From Massilia agri (GTDB lineage Bacteria; Pseudomonadota; Gammaproteobacteria; Burkholderiales; Burkholderiaceae_D): a DNA stretch of 64,000 bases. The position numbers and the translations under genes are program-made. Below, piece by piece: positions 48,682 to 58,523 of this stretch (positions within the stretch are counted from its first letter, which is position 1; every line of letters begins with the position of its first letter). The notes below the pieces were generated by a model, which saw only the letters and a program-made list of their open reading frames with translations, had not been told where the DNA came from and made no database searches. The stretch spans positions 1 through 64,000 of the forward strand of contig NZ_JANUHA010000004.1 of the NCBI RefSeq assembly GCF_024753255.1, written 5' to 3'.

Positions 48682-50058
48682 ATGAACGTTGTGATCCTCG
48701 CCGCCGGCATGGGAAAGCGCATGCAGTCCGCCCTGCCGAAAGTCCTGCATCCACTGGCGGGGAAGCCGCTGTTGCAGCATGTTATCGATACCGCACGCAG
48801 CTTATCTTTAAGTAAATTATGCGTGATTTATGGTCACGGGGGCGCAGCGGTGCCTGAGATGCTCGGCAAGCTGGCCGAAGCCTCCGGCACGTCGATCGAC
48901 ACCGCCCTGCAGCAGCCTCAGCTGGGTACCGGCCATGCCGTCATGCAGGCGGTGCCGCAGCTCGACGAGAGCGTGCCGACCCTGGTGCTGTATGGCGACG
49001 TGCCCCTGACCACCGCCGCTTCGCTCGGCCGCCTGGTCGAGGCCGCGGGCACCGATAAGCTGGCCATCCTGACGGTCGAGCAGGCCAATCCCTTCGGCCT
49101 GGGCCGCATCGTGCGCGAGGACGGCAAGATCGTGCGCATCGTGGAAGAAAAGGATGCGAACGAGGCCGAGCGCGCGATCCGCGAGATCAACAGCGGCATC
49201 ATGTGCATCCCGACCGCGCACCTCAAGAAATGGCTGGCCGCCCTGTCGAACAACAATGCCCAGGGTGAGTACTACCTCACCGACATCGTGGCCCAGGCGG
49301 TGGCGGACGGCGTGCCGGTGGTGTCGGCCCAGCCCTCGGCGGAATGGGAAGTGGCGGGCGTGAACAGCAAGGTGCAGCTGGCCGAGCTCGAGCGCCGCCA
49401 TCAATTGAACATCGCCAATGCCCTGCTGGAAAAAGGCGTGACCCTGATGGATCCGGCCCGCATCGACGTGCGTGGCGAGCTCATCTGCGGACGCGACGTG
49501 ACGATCGACGTCGGCTGCGTGTTCGAAGGCCGGGTCGAACTGGCGGACGGCGTGAGCGTGGGGCCGAACTGCGTGCTGGTGAATGCGAAAATCGGTGCAG
49601 GCGCCCAGATCAAGCCCTTCTGCCACATCGAAGAGGCCGTGGTGGGCGACAAGTCGCAGATCGGTCCCTACGCACGCCTGCGTCCTGGCACCGAGCTGGG
49701 CGAGGACGTCCATGTGGGTAACTTCGTCGAGATCAAGAACAGCCAGGTCGCCGCGCACAGCAAGGCCAACCACCTCGCCTATGTCGGTGACGCCACGGTC
49801 GGCTCGCGCGTGAACATCGGCGCCGGCGTCATCACCTGCAATTACGACGGCGCGAACAAATTCCGTACCGTGATCGAGGACGAAGCCTTCATCGGCAGCG
49901 ACAGCCAGCTGGTGGCGCCGGTTACCGTGGGCAAGGGCGCCACCCTGGGAGCGGGCACGACGCTGACCAAGAACGCGCCGGCGGGCAAGCTGACCATCTC
50001 CCGTCCCAAGCAATTGACCATCGAAGGCTGGAGCCGTCCAGTGAAGGTGAAGAAGTAA
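48682..50058 (+). CDS. glmU: Bifunctional UDP-N-acetylglucosamine pyrophosphorylase / glucosamine-1-phosphate N-acetyltransferase
   Basis: A 458-residue two-domain enzyme. The N-terminal uridyltransferase has [20 protein letters not shown] and [17 protein letters not shown]. The C-terminal half is a left-handed beta helix of hexapeptide repeats ([40 protein letters not shown]) with the catalytic His of [19 protein letters not shown]. It makes UDP-GlcNAc for peptidoglycan and LPS, directly after GlmM, while glmS at 50809 supplies the starting glucosamine-6-phosphate. Ribosome site is weak (GAGAACC). Confidence 0.97.
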   Translation: MNVVILAAGMGKRMQSALPKVLHPLAGKPLLQHVIDTARSLSLSKLCVIYGHGGAAVPEMLGKLAEASGTSIDTALQQPQLGTGHAVMQAVPQLDESVPTLVLYGDVPLTTAASLGRLVEAAGTDKLAILTVEQANPFGLGRIVREDGKIVRIVEEKDANEAERAIREINSGIMCIPTAHLKKWLAALSNNNAQGEYYLTDIVAQAVADGVPVVSAQPSAEWEVAGVNSKVQLAELERRHQLNIANALLEKGVTLMDPARIDVRGELICGRDVTIDVGCVFEGRVELADGVSVGPNCVLVNAKIGAGAQIKPFCHIEEAVVGDKSQIGPYARLRPGTELGEDVHVGNFVEIKNSQVAAHSKANHLAYVGDATVGSRVNIGAGVITCNYDGANKFRTVIEDEAFIGSDSQLVAPVTVGKGATLGAGTTLTKNAPAGKLTISRPKQLTIEGWSRPVKVKK

Positions 50059-50157
50059 TCCACTGGAAATCGACAGCTTGGTAACAGCTTAAGAACAGGA
50101 AAAACACAGGGTAATCACATGCTTATCCTGTGCTTTTACCAAAGGTATTCCACAAAG

Positions 50158-50166
50158 TTATCCACA
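50158..50166 (+). other. Lone perfect DnaA box
   Basis: TTATCCACA in the gap between glmU and the second Lrp-type gene. One site alone is weak evidence; perfect 9-mers also occur by chance inside genes at 5993, 43458 and 56247. Confidence 0.3.
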
Positions 50167-50180
50167 AGTTCGACGGGCGT

Positions 50181-50651
50181 TTACAGAGCGATGCGCGTAT
50201 CGAACTTGCTGCGGTGGGTCGAAAAATAGGCTTTCACATTGCGCACGTTCGCGTGCGAGGTGAACAGGCGGTGGGCGAGCTCGTGGTAGGCCGGCATGTC
50301 CGCCACCTGCACGACCAGCACGAAATCCGGGCCCGGCGCCACGCGATAGCACTGGAGCACGGCGCCCTCGCCGGCCACCAGGGCCTCGAATTCGCCCATG
50401 CGCTCGGCCGCCTGCACGTCCAGGGTGATCTCGACGATGGCCGTCAGGCGCGCATCGATTTTCTCCGGCGCGACGATCGCCACCTGGCGCTCGATGACGC
50501 CGCTGTCCGTCAGTTGTTTCACCCTGCGCAAACAAGTGGGTGGAGACACGTGGACGAGTTCGGCCAATTCGGCATTCGTATGCGATGCATCAGTTTGCAG
50601 CGCGTTCAGGATGCGACGATCCAGATCGTCGATGGGATATCGTTCTGACAT
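50181..50651 (-). CDS. Lrp/AsnC family transcriptional regulator
   Basis: A 156-residue Lrp-family protein. The winged helix holds DLDRRILNALQTDASHTNAE and ELVHVSPPTCLRRVKQLTDS, and the RAM domain has VEITLDVQAAERMGEFEAL and FVLVVQVADMPAYHEL. The CYRVAPGPDFVL glycine-poor turn differs from the putA regulator's VAGGFD, so a different ligand is likely. It diverges from glmS; the 157-bp gap between is full of TTTCAT/ATGAAA half-sites. Control of glmS, of itself or both is inferred. Confidence 0.87.
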   Translation of the reverse strand: MSERYPIDDLDRRILNALQTDASHTNAELAELVHVSPPTCLRRVKQLTDSGVIERQVAIVAPEKIDARLTAIVEITLDVQAAERMGEFEALVAGEGAVLQCYRVAPGPDFVLVVQVADMPAYHELAHRLFTSHANVRNVKAYFSTHRSKFDTRIAL

Positions 50652-50808
50652 GATGAAATAAATGAGAAATTCTTAGTTAGTTTTGAAATTATATTTCATC
50701 ATGGTTTCATTATGAAATATTCTTTCAAATAATAGTGGAAACTGAAAGCTTATTTCATTCTAGTTGCTCTACGATAGTTTGCATTGCTAACCATTAAAGA
50801 GGTCAACC
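50652..50808. promoter_or_regulatory. AT-rich divergent control region with TTTCAT/ATGAAA operator repeats
   Basis: The palindrome TTTCATTATGAAA occurs at 50705-50717 and the near-palindrome TGAAATTATATTTCA at 50684-50698. Further half-sites are ATGAAATA at 50653 and ATTTCAT near 50751. The spacing of roughly one to two helical turns suits a multimeric Lrp-family protein. AGAGGTC at 50797 is the glmS ribosome site. Confidence 0.6.
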
Positions 50809-52638
50809 ATGTGCGGTATCGTCGGTGCAGTCGCCAAGCGCGTCATCACGCCAGTCCTGATCGAGGGCCTGAAACGTCTCGAATACCGGGGCTATGACTC
50901 CTGCGGCGTGGCCGTGCACCTGGACGGCAAGCTGACCCGTTCGCGCAGTACCTCGCGCGTGGCCGACCTCGAATCGCAGGTGCGCGAAGCCCGCCTGGAC
51001 GGCTTCACCGGCATCGCCCACACCCGCTGGGCCACCCACGGCGCCCCGGCCTCGCACAATGCCCACCCGCACTTCTCGCCGAACGAAGAGAATGCGCGCA
51101 TCGCACTTGTCCACAACGGCATCATCGAAAACCACGACGAGCTGCGCAGCGAGCTGAAAGGCCTCGGCTACGAATTCACCAGCCAGACCGACACCGAAGT
51201 CATCGCCCACCTGGTCGACCACATGTACAACGGCGACCTGTTCGACACCGTCCAGCAGGCCGTCAAGCGCCTGCACGGCGCCTATGCCATCGCCGTGTTC
51301 TCGCGCGAGGAACCGCACCGCGTCGTGGCCGCGCGCCAGGGCTCGCCGCTGATCGTCGGCGTGGGCGAGAACGAGAACTTCGTCGCCTCGGACGCCATGG
51401 CCCTGGCCGGCACCACCAACCAGATCATCTACCTGGAAGAAGGCGACGTCGTCGACCTGCAACTGGCGCGCTACTGGATCGTCGACAGCGAAGGCCGTCC
51501 GGTCGAGCGCGAAGTCAAGACAGTGCACGCCCACACCGGCGCGGCCGAGCTCGGCCCTTACCGCCACTACATGCAGAAGGAAATCTTCGAGCAGCCGCGC
51601 GTGATCGGCGACACCCTCGAAGGCGTGACCGGCATCATGCCGGAACTGTTCGGCGACGGCGCCTATGGCGTGTTCAAGGAAATCGACCGCGTCCTGATTC
51701 TGGCCTGCGGCACCAGCTACTATGCCGGCCTGACCGCGAAGTACTGGATCGAATGCATCGCCAAGGTGCCGGTCAACGTCGAGATCGCCAGCGAATACCG
51801 CTACCGCGACAGCGTGCCGCACCCGCAGACCCTGGTCGTGACGATCTCGCAGTCCGGCGAAACCGCCGACACCCTGGCCGCCCTGAAGCACGCGCGCAGC
51901 CTGGGCATGCCGCATACGCTGACCATCTGTAACGTCTCCACCAGCGCCATGGTGCGCGAGTGCAAGCTCGCCTACATCACCCGCGCCGGCGTGGAAGTGG
52001 GCGTGGCCTCGACCAAGGCCTTCACGACCCAGCTGGCCGCGCTCTTCCTCCTGACCCTGACCCTGGCGCAAGTGAACGGCCGCCTCACCGACGAGGAAGA
52101 AGCCGAGCACCTCAAGATGATGCGCCACCTGCCGGTCGCATTGAGCTCGGTGCTGGCGCTGGAGCCGCAGATCATCGCCTGGGCGGAAGAGTTCGCACGC
52201 AAGGAAAACGCCCTCTTCCTGGGCCGCGGCATGCACTACCCGATCGCCCTGGAAGGCGCGCTGAAGCTCAAGGAGATCTCCTACATCCACGCCGAAGCCT
52301 ATCCGGCGGGCGAACTGAAGCACGGTCCGCTGGCCCTGGTGACCGAAGAGATGCCGGTGGTGACGATCGCCCCGAACGACGCGCTGCTGGAAAAACTGAA
52401 GTCGAACATGCAGGAAGTGCGCGCCCGCGGCGGCCAGCTGTATGTGTTCGCCGACGTCGACTCGCGCATCACCTCGGGCGATGGCCTGCACGTGATCCGC
52501 CTGCCGGAACACTATGGCGACCTGTCGCCGATCCTGCACGTGGCCGCGCTGCAGCTGCTGGCCTACCACACCGCGCTGGCCCGCGGCACCGATGTGGACA
52601 AGCCGCGCAACCTGGCGAAGTCGGTGACGGTGGAATAA
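50809..52638 (+). CDS. glmS: Glutamine--fructose-6-phosphate aminotransferase (isomerizing)
   Basis: A 609-residue enzyme making glucosamine-6-phosphate, the first committed step toward UDP-GlcNAc. The N-terminal Ntn glutaminase starts [11 protein letters not shown] with Cys2 as nucleophile and has [18 protein letters not shown] and [17 protein letters not shown]. Two SIS isomerase domains follow ([54 protein letters not shown]) and the C-terminus ends [11 protein letters not shown]. No glmS ribozyme fold is visible in the 157-bp leader, as expected outside Firmicutes. Its Lrp-type neighbour is a candidate regulator. Confidence 0.98.
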   Translation: MCGIVGAVAKRVITPVLIEGLKRLEYRGYDSCGVAVHLDGKLTRSRSTSRVADLESQVREARLDGFTGIAHTRWATHGAPASHNAHPHFSPNEENARIALVHNGIIENHDELRSELKGLGYEFTSQTDTEVIAHLVDHMYNGDLFDTVQQAVKRLHGAYAIAVFSREEPHRVVAARQGSPLIVGVGENENFVASDAMALAGTTNQIIYLEEGDVVDLQLARYWIVDSEGRPVEREVKTVHAHTGAAELGPYRHYMQKEIFEQPRVIGDTLEGVTGIMPELFGDGAYGVFKEIDRVLILACGTSYYAGLTAKYWIECIAKVPVNVEIASEYRYRDSVPHPQTLVVTISQSGETADTLAALKHARSLGMPHTLTICNVSTSAMVRECKLAYITRAGVEVGVASTKAFTTQLAALFLLTLTLAQVNGRLTDEEEAEHLKMMRHLPVALSSVLALEPQIIAWAEEFARKENALFLGRGMHYPIALEGALKLKEISYIHAEAYPAGELKHGPLALVTEEMPVVTIAPNDALLEKLKSNMQEVRARGGQLYVFADVDSRITSGDGLHVIRLPEHYGDLSPILHVAALQLLAYHTALARGTDVDKPRNLAKSVTVE

Positions 52639-52647
52639 GACCTTCCT

Positions 52648-52676
52648 GTCCGGCGAACGCGCTTCGTTCGCCGGAC
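52648..52676 (+). terminator. Strong hairpin after glmS, probable terminator
   Basis: GTCCGGCGAACG-CGCTT-CGTTCGCCGGAC, a 12-bp perfect stem 9 bp after the glmS stop. No U-tract follows, so it may act with Rho or protect the 3' end. Confidence 0.55.
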
Positions 52677-53152
52677 GCATCGGCTTTCCCGCCACTTGTT
52701 GCTCATCACCGGTCCCTGGCGGCCAAACCTGCTGCTCAGCAATTCTCTAGCAGCTCATCAATTTCCCCCAGCCTAGCGTACGTCAACCCTCCCCCTCGTA
52801 GAAGGGTTTGAAAAGGCTGATCCAAGGCAAATATCGCGCAACTCGTCTGATTACATCAGGCAACCAAAATCAAGCAAAAGCCTGCATCACGGCCTTATCT
52901 TTGCTCATCGTACTGCCGCGTTCAATTGGGAATTCGGTTGACTTCCCCCTCGAACAAACTTATCTTAATTTCATCGATGAGCAGGCCAAAAGCTTGCCTG
53001 TCTTGCATTTTCTCGCGTGGGTAGCGACAGAATCCTCTCTGGTGTGACGTCCAGGCGTCCCACCCGTCCTCCCATGTCGACCGACAAACGAGCCACCGCC
53101 CCTGCGTGAGCGGACCTGTCACTGACGCTCGCCGCGTCGTGCCCCTGGCTGT
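52677..53152. other. Gene-poor gap after glmS
   Basis: About 480 bp with low G+C in the middle. One 79-codon frame (52808-53047) begins with TTG without a ribosome site and has no family-like features, so I leave it uncalled. The G+C rises again from 53048 toward the opine gene. Confidence 0.45.
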
Positions 53153-53166
53153 CTACTGGAGGACGC

Positions 53167-54258
53167 ATGAATGTGTTAATGGTTGGTGCAGGCAACGCCG
53201 GGTGTGCGCTCGGCGCGATCCTGGCGCAGGACGGACACCGGGTGGTCCTGTTCAAGACTTCCCGTTCCCTGCACGACGAAAACTTCGACCACGTCCGCGA
53301 GACGCGCACCATCAGGATCGTCAGCAATCCCAAGGGTGGCGAGAGCAGCACCGCGACCCTGGCCCTGGCCACCCGCGACGTCGAGGAAGCCTTCGCGGAA
53401 ACGCCCGACGCGATCATCATCACCACCCAGACCCAGTGCCACGCCGAAATCGCGGCCCTGATCGGTCCCTACCTGAAGGCGCACCAGCTGGTGCTGATGG
53501 CGCCCGGCTATATGGGTTCCTGCTATTTCCTGCCCTACCAGGAAAAGGAGCCCTTCCTGCTCGCGGAAGGCGAGAGCCTGCCCTACGACGCGCGCATCAC
53601 CGAGCCAGGTGTCGTCAACGTCCTGTTCAAGAATACCCGCAATGCCCTGGCCTTCCTGCCGCGCGAGCGCGCTAGCGAAGGCCTGGAGCGCGCCGCCCGC
53701 CTGTTCCCGACCTATGTCGCGATCCGCAGCAATGTGCTCGAGTCGGCCATGCACAACCCGAACCTGATCGTGCACACGGTCGGCTCGCTGCTCTCGGCCA
53801 GCCGCATCGAGTACGCCCAGGGCGAATTCTGGATGTACCGCGAGGCCTTCACGCCCTGCGTGCTGAACCTGCTATATAAACTCGACGCTGAGAAGAACGC
53901 CGTCATCGCGGCCACCGGCGGGAAACCCTCGCCCTACTTCGACGAGTGCAAGTTCCGCAACGAGGAAGACCTGTCGCAGGAGTCGATCTCCGTGTTCCGC
54001 CGCTATGCGCGCGAAGGCGGGCCGAAGGGGCCGGCCACGCTGCAGACGCGCTTCATCACCGAAGACGTGCCCATGGGACTGGCGCTGCTGTCCTCGGTCG
54101 GCCGCCTGATGGGCGTGCCGACCCCGACGGCGGACGCGCTGATCTGCATCGCGGGCGCCCTGCTCGACCGCGACTTCACCGCCGAGGCACGCACGCTGGA
54201 AGCGCTGGGACTGGGGGGCGTGGGCCCGGAAGAATTCAAACGCATTCTGAACGGGTGA
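53167..54258 (+). CDS. NAD(P)-dependent opine (octopine/nopaline) dehydrogenase family protein
   Basis: A 363-residue protein. The N-terminal Rossmann domain opens [20 protein letters not shown] (GxGNxG, typical of opine dehydrogenases). [20 protein letters not shown] closes the fold, and the C-terminal octopine-DH domain (from about residue 185) contains the substrate segment [20 protein letters not shown] with the conserved Asn-Pro and His. The family reductively condenses an amino acid with an alpha-keto acid. TGGAGGAC eight bases ahead of the ATG is a strong ribosome site. It is 4 bp from the next gene, a PaaK-like ligase. Substrates unknown; no nicotianamine synthase-like gene is near, so a staphylopine-type metallophore is not indicated. 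Confidence 0.86.
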   Translation: MNVLMVGAGNAGCALGAILAQDGHRVVLFKTSRSLHDENFDHVRETRTIRIVSNPKGGESSTATLALATRDVEEAFAETPDAIIITTQTQCHAEIAALIGPYLKAHQLVLMAPGYMGSCYFLPYQEKEPFLLAEGESLPYDARITEPGVVNVLFKNTRNALAFLPRERASEGLERAARLFPTYVAIRSNVLESAMHNPNLIVHTVGSLLSASRIEYAQGEFWMYREAFTPCVLNLLYKLDAEKNAVIAATGGKPSPYFDECKFRNEEDLSQESISVFRRYAREGGPKGPATLQTRFITEDVPMGLALLSSVGRLMGVPTPTADALICIAGALLDRDFTAEARTLEALGLGGVGPEEFKRILNG

Positions 54259-54262
54259 CGAT

Positions 54263-55570
54263 GTGAGCCTGCACGACCTTCTCGCCAAACCCTATTACAC
54301 CTGGCGCCGCTACATCCCGAGCCGGGTGCTCTACCACCCGGATTTCTTCCGCGTCTGCGAGCTCCTGAAGCAGGACAAGGCCGCCATTGCCGAACACGCG
54401 AACGCGCGCCTGCGCCACATCCTCGTGCATGCGCTCGAGCACGTGCCGTTCTACCAGCGCAGCGTCAAGCTCAGTAGCGCCGAGGCTGCCAACGAGCCCC
54501 TGCACGAGGTCTTCGCCGCCTTTCCTTATCTTTCCAAGGAAGAAGTGATGTCGCAGCAGCGCGACTTCCTCGACAGCCGGCTCGACCCCGAGAAGCTGAT
54601 GTACGCCACCAGCGGCGGTTCTTCCGGCCAGGGCATCGGCCTGTGGCGCACCAAGCGCCTGGCCGATATCGAAAAAGCCTTTTTCACCCACGAATGGGGC
54701 AAGCTCGGCTTCTCCTTCGACAAGTCGCGCATCCTGCGCATCGGCGCCGACGCGCGCCGCCTGGCGCACGAGGAGCCGGCACGGGTCGTCGGCAACCGCC
54801 TGATGCTTTCGCCCTATCACGTGCACGAGCAGCACAAGGCGGCCATCGTCGACGCCATCCATCGCTTCCGCCCCGAGTACGTGCACGCCTACCCGAGTTC
54901 CGCGACGGCGCTGTCCGAACTCCTGCAGGCCGGCGAACTCGAGGTGCAGGTCAAAGCGGTGCTGCTGGCCTCGGAGCCGGCCACGCCGAGCCAGCTTGCC
55001 TCGATCCGGCGCCTGTTCCGTGCGCCTGTATCGCTAAACTATGGTTTGTCGGAAAGGACAAACCTGGCCTTCCTGAAGGTCGACGATGCAGGGACCTCGG
55101 ACTACCAGTTCGACGCCCTGTATGGCTGGAACGAGAACCGCATGGATGGCGACCGTCCCGAGATCGTCGGCACCTCGCTGTGGAACGACGTGATGCCCCT
55201 GATCCGTTACCGCACCAACGACTACGGGCTGATCGACGCGAATGGACGTTGCGCGGGCATCGACGGCCGCGGCCACGAGTACCTGGTCGACCGCAGCGGC
55301 AAGCGCATTCCGGGCCTGTCGATCGTCATCGACGAAGTGACCTGGGATTTCGTGCGCCTGTACCAGGTGCGCCAGAACAAGGCTGGCGAGATCACCCTGG
55401 CCGTGGTGCCGCGCCATGGCAGCCTCAACGACGAGCAGAAAGCCTTCGTGCTCGATGCGCAGCAACGCCGCTGGGGTGGCTTCTTCGATATCTCCCTGCA
55501 GGAAGAGAACGATATCCCGCTGGCGCCGAACGGCAAGCGTAAGCTGGTGGTCAGCGCGCTCGACGCTTGA
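54263..55570 (+). CDS. Adenylate-forming ligase of the PaaK/CapK family
   Basis: A 435-residue member of the phenylacetate-CoA ligase/capsule-K family. The phosphate loop is YATSGGSSGQGIGLWRTKR near residue 112, the A5-like motif LNYGLSERTN near 257 carries the Glu, the hinge region reads GRGHEYLVDRSGKRIPG near 335 and the catalytic lysine is likely the one in APNGKRKLVV near 425. All of the ATP-dependent carboxylate-activating elements are present, so it should form an acyl-AMP and then a CoA ester or amide. It starts with GTG 4 bp after the opine dehydrogenase stop, suggesting one pathway. The substrate may be the opine or its precursor; this is inference. Confidence 0.82.
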   Translation: MSLHDLLAKPYYTWRRYIPSRVLYHPDFFRVCELLKQDKAAIAEHANARLRHILVHALEHVPFYQRSVKLSSAEAANEPLHEVFAAFPYLSKEEVMSQQRDFLDSRLDPEKLMYATSGGSSGQGIGLWRTKRLADIEKAFFTHEWGKLGFSFDKSRILRIGADARRLAHEEPARVVGNRLMLSPYHVHEQHKAAIVDAIHRFRPEYVHAYPSSATALSELLQAGELEVQVKAVLLASEPATPSQLASIRRLFRAPVSLNYGLSERTNLAFLKVDDAGTSDYQFDALYGWNENRMDGDRPEIVGTSLWNDVMPLIRYRTNDYGLIDANGRCAGIDGRGHEYLVDRSGKRIPGLSIVIDEVTWDFVRLYQVRQNKAGEITLAVVPRHGSLNDEQKAFVLDAQQRRWGGFFDISLQEENDIPLAPNGKRKLVVSALDA

Positions 55571-55573
55571 GGC

Positions 55574-56992
55574 TCACGCCATCGGGCGGACCAGGGCGGC
55601 AGCACGCAGCCAGGGGTCCTCGTTGCTGATGCACAGGACGGGCACACCACGTTCGCGCGCATAGTGCTGGGCCAGCGCAAGCACGGTCACGAAGGGCACG
55701 GCGCCGCAGCTGCCGCTGCCCAGGCCGATACGGATCACGTCGTCGGCCGCGTCGAGCTGGGGAATGGTCGGGGCCGCCAGGGCCATCAGCTCGCGCACCC
55801 GGTTCGCGCGGTGTGCGGTGTCGGCCACGACCATGTCGACCTGGTCCAGTTCGATACCGCCTGCCTTGGCGACGTGTTCGCTTAATTCCAGCAGCACCGC
55901 CGCCTCGACGCGTCGTGCCTCGTCGGCAGAGTCATCGCGGCGCATTTCGCCGATGGGACCGAGCAGGGCATTGTCGCCGGGCTCGTACTGCCGCGCCTGT
56001 TCCACATCCGTCAGCAACAAGCCCGCCGCGCCCTCGCCCGGGATCTGTCCGCGCGCCTGGGACGACGAGGTGAACAGCGATTCGCTCGCAGCCAGGCGGT
56101 CCACGCTTTCCTGTCCGATCAGGGACGCGCACGCGATGACGATGGCGACCATGGATCCCGGTTTCGTGGCCGCTGGCATGAGTTGCGTGAGCATTGCGGC
56201 CGGCGTCAGCGCTTGGGCCTGGCCCGCTGCTTCTGGCACCGTGATCTTATCCACAGGCCAGCCGTACTGGCTGATGGCATGCTTGAGCCACATCGTCGCC
56301 GCGCGGCGCACATCGGCCGGCCATTCCTGCGGCAGAAGCAGGCGCAATTGAAGCAGGGGCGGCGTGCCCTCGACAGGCATCAGCTCGCCCGCACGGCTAC
56401 CCAGTTCGCCGGCCACGCCCGTCGCCAGGGTCAGGGCGCGCCATTGCTCTTCGCTGAAGCGCGGCTGGGGCATTCCCTGTGCGCACAGCCATGCCATGAT
56501 CTCGTCCTGCAGGGCCTCATCGGGCGCATCGTCACTGCGCGCGGTCATGACGGGAAAACCATTGTCGTCGACCAGTTCCTCGTCCAGGTCGGCGCGTGCC
56601 TCGTTGTCCGCGATCGCGCTGGCGAGGTCCTCGGCGGAGCTTCCGTGCGGAGACCGCAGCGCCGTCGCGACGATGGCGAGCACCGGCGAGGGAGAAGCGG
56701 CCTCGAGGGTTGTAGCCGAGCCAGCCGAAGCCACTGCCGGCTTGGCGCCGGCGGCCATGGCCGCCGCATCCTTGGCCGCGACCACCTTGCTCGTCTTCCA
56801 GAACCCCAGCAGCAGAGCGAGGGGCACGACAAGCAGGGTCAACGCCAGCTCGCCCGTGCCCGGATCACCTTGCGTTTTGTGCCAATACCAGAGCATGCCG
56901 GTCCAGCAGACCAGAAAGGTCGCCAGGACGACGAGGCCGTACCTGAGCCACCCGGCAGCCCGGCGTGCCGGGGTTGTCGTAGCAGTTGTCAT
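55574..56992 (-). CDS. T6SS-linked membrane protein with thiolase-like C-terminus
   Basis: About 472 residues. Two hydrophobic helices near the N-terminus (YGLVVLATFLVCWTGMLWYW, LALTLLVVPLALLLGFW) anchor it, followed by a long Ala-rich linker and a soluble region. The last roughly 200 residues have a thiolase/ketosynthase-like look (VDMVVADTAHRANRVREL, GLGSGSCGAVPFVTVLALA, VLCISNEDPWLRAAALVRP) but I see no catalytic Cys-His-His set. It is directly downstream of tssK on the same strand (40 bp), so a T6SS role is inferred from position. ATG 56992 is used; GTG 57001 is an alternative. Not a named Tss core subunit. Confidence 0.65.
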   Translation of the reverse strand: MTTATTTPARRAAGWLRYGLVVLATFLVCWTGMLWYWHKTQGDPGTGELALTLLVVPLALLLGFWKTSKVVAAKDAAAMAAGAKPAVASAGSATTLEAASPSPVLAIVATALRSPHGSSAEDLASAIADNEARADLDEELVDDNGFPVMTARSDDAPDEALQDEIMAWLCAQGMPQPRFSEEQWRALTLATGVAGELGSRAGELMPVEGTPPLLQLRLLLPQEWPADVRRAATMWLKHAISQYGWPVDKITVPEAAGQAQALTPAAMLTQLMPAATKPGSMVAIVIACASLIGQESVDRLAASESLFTSSSQARGQIPGEGAAGLLLTDVEQARQYEPGDNALLGPIGEMRRDDSADEARRVEAAVLLELSEHVAKAGGIELDQVDMVVADTAHRANRVRELMALAAPTIPQLDAADDVIRIGLGSGSCGAVPFVTVLALAQHYARERGVPVLCISNEDPWLRAAALVRPMA

Positions 56993-57032
56993 GACAGGCA
57001 CTCGGAAAAGGTGGGCGCTTGACTGAAACGCT

Positions 57033-58373
57033 TCATGCGGCGACGGCCAGCAGTTCCAGCCGCAGTTCCTTCATGCCGGCCGGGACATAGATTGAGATCG
57101 ATTGCGCCTTGAGCATGCGTTCATACATCGGCCCTTTCGCTTCCAGCACGAAGTAGCAGGTCTCGGGCCGCACCGGCACGGCCGCCGGCAGCTGCGGCGC
57201 GTACTGCAGCCGCACCCCCGGCAGGGCGGAGAGCACGAATTTCTCGACGTCGTCCGGCGCGCCCACCTTGAAGCGCAGGGGCACCACGTCGACCAGCTCC
57301 ACCGCGGGGATCGCGGCCGACACCGCGATATAGAAGGTGGTCTTCTCGTCGATCTTGCCCGAATCCAGCGCCCCGATGTGGTAGGACGGCCGCACCTCCG
57401 ACAGGGAAATCGCGAAGTATTTCGACGAGATCACCGTGTCGAGCAGTTCGCGGATGATGGCGTGCAGCTTGGTGAAGCAGGGACCGGGATCGCCATGCTG
57501 GTAGGCCGGGAGGTCGCTCAGTTGCCAGCTTTTCGAAAAGGTCATCAGCCCGCCGGCGACGTCGAGCAACTGCTGGAACAGCCGTTCCGGATGCAGGGCG
57601 GGATGCTGGAAGTTGTGGGTCAAGGTCGCACAGGCCGAACTGGCCGTGTGCAGCAGCCAGAACGAGGCCATGTCGCCGGAGCGGAACTCCACCACATTGC
57701 GGCTCGGCTCGCGCTGGTGCCCGTACAGGGCGGCCACCTTGGCCTGCAGCGCATCGAGCAGGCGGCGCAGCTGCTGGAACAGCATCGGCGCGGCGCCTAC
57801 CGACAGGGTGGGCGGCACGAAGGCGTCGTCCAGCTCGAAGCCACCGGTCGACGCGCGGCGCACGCGCAGCAGCGGGAAGTGGATGTAGGAATCGCGCGGC
57901 TCGGCCTCGGAGACCAGGCGCAGCGACTTTTTCAGGTAGGCCAGCTGCACCGGCGCGGCCTGGGTATAGAGGTCGGGCGTGTCCTGGTTCGCTTGCACGA
58001 AGCGCGCCGTGTTCGAGGCCTGGCCCGGCGGCGTGAAGTTGCCGCTGAAGGGCTTCATGCCGGGCAGGGCGATGTGATAGGTGAGGGCCTGCTGGGTGGG
58101 CGGCAGGAGGCTCAGGTCGACCGTCTCGGGCAGGGCGTCGACGTCGGGCGCGTCGACCAGCTCGCCGTCCTGGAAGCGCACCGACAGCCCCAGGAGGCGC
58201 AGCACGCCGCTCGCCAGTGCTTCCTTGTCCACCTGCAGGTTCTCGACGCCCCAGGCATAGGGGTGGACCGCCTTGATGCTCTTGTGCAGACACTGCTCGT
58301 GGTAGTGGTCTTGCCGCTGGAAGTGCTGCGGTCGCAGTAACAGGCCTTCGCCCCAGAGAACTTTGCTGGTCAT
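57033..58373 (-). CDS. tssK: Type VI secretion baseplate subunit TssK
   Basis: A 446-residue TssK (also called VasE/ImpJ). N-terminal VLWGEGLLLRPQHFQRQDHY with the family's QQ/QDHY start, followed by the shoulder domain, the linker with LFQQLRRLLDALQAKVAALYG and the C-terminal head with FAISLSEVRPSYHIGAL. TssK trimers link the baseplate wedge (TssFG) to the TssJLM membrane complex. GGAGGCAGGAC precedes the ATG. It diverges from tssE with 150 bp between. Neither tssJ, tssL nor tssM is beside it, which is unusual. Confidence 0.95.
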   Translation of the reverse strand: MTSKVLWGEGLLLRPQHFQRQDHYHEQCLHKSIKAVHPYAWGVENLQVDKEALASGVLRLLGLSVRFQDGELVDAPDVDALPETVDLSLLPPTQQALTYHIALPGMKPFSGNFTPPGQASNTARFVQANQDTPDLYTQAAPVQLAYLKKSLRLVSEAEPRDSYIHFPLLRVRRASTGGFELDDAFVPPTLSVGAAPMLFQQLRRLLDALQAKVAALYGHQREPSRNVVEFRSGDMASFWLLHTASSACATLTHNFQHPALHPERLFQQLLDVAGGLMTFSKSWQLSDLPAYQHGDPGPCFTKLHAIIRELLDTVISSKYFAISLSEVRPSYHIGALDSGKIDEKTTFYIAVSAAIPAVELVDVVPLRFKVGAPDDVEKFVLSALPGVRLQYAPQLPAAVPVRPETCYFVLEAKGPMYERMLKAQSISIYVPAGMKELRLELLAVAA

Positions 58374-58523
58374 GTCCTGCCTCCCTCAATGCTTGGTCGG
58401 ATACTCAGCGAAACATAACAAGCGGCAAGGGTTTCGCATGTGAACTTGATCAAACGTTGGTACGAGTTCGCATGGCAACATCGCGTTTCGTGTTCACGAA
58501 TGCGACAGCGCGAGGAGAGCGGG
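58374..58523. promoter_or_regulatory. Divergent intergenic region between tssK and tssE
   Basis: A 150-bp region that must hold both promoters. It is less GC-rich than the flanking genes. No sigma-54 -24/-12 signature (TGGCAC-N5-TTGC) was found, though T6SS promoters often use it. Confidence 0.45.

Noticed and set aside
50105..50142. Possible terminator after glmU (cacagg ... cctgtg then ctttt)
   Set aside because: Only a six-base stem with a long loop, so too weak to call.
52808..53047. 79-codon frame after glmS
   Set aside because: TTG start without a ribosome site, no conserved-looking pattern, in a low-G+C gap.
58440..58523. Longer N-terminus of TssE
   Set aside because: The extra 28 residues are not family-like and ATG 58524 has a strong AGGAGAG ribosome site.
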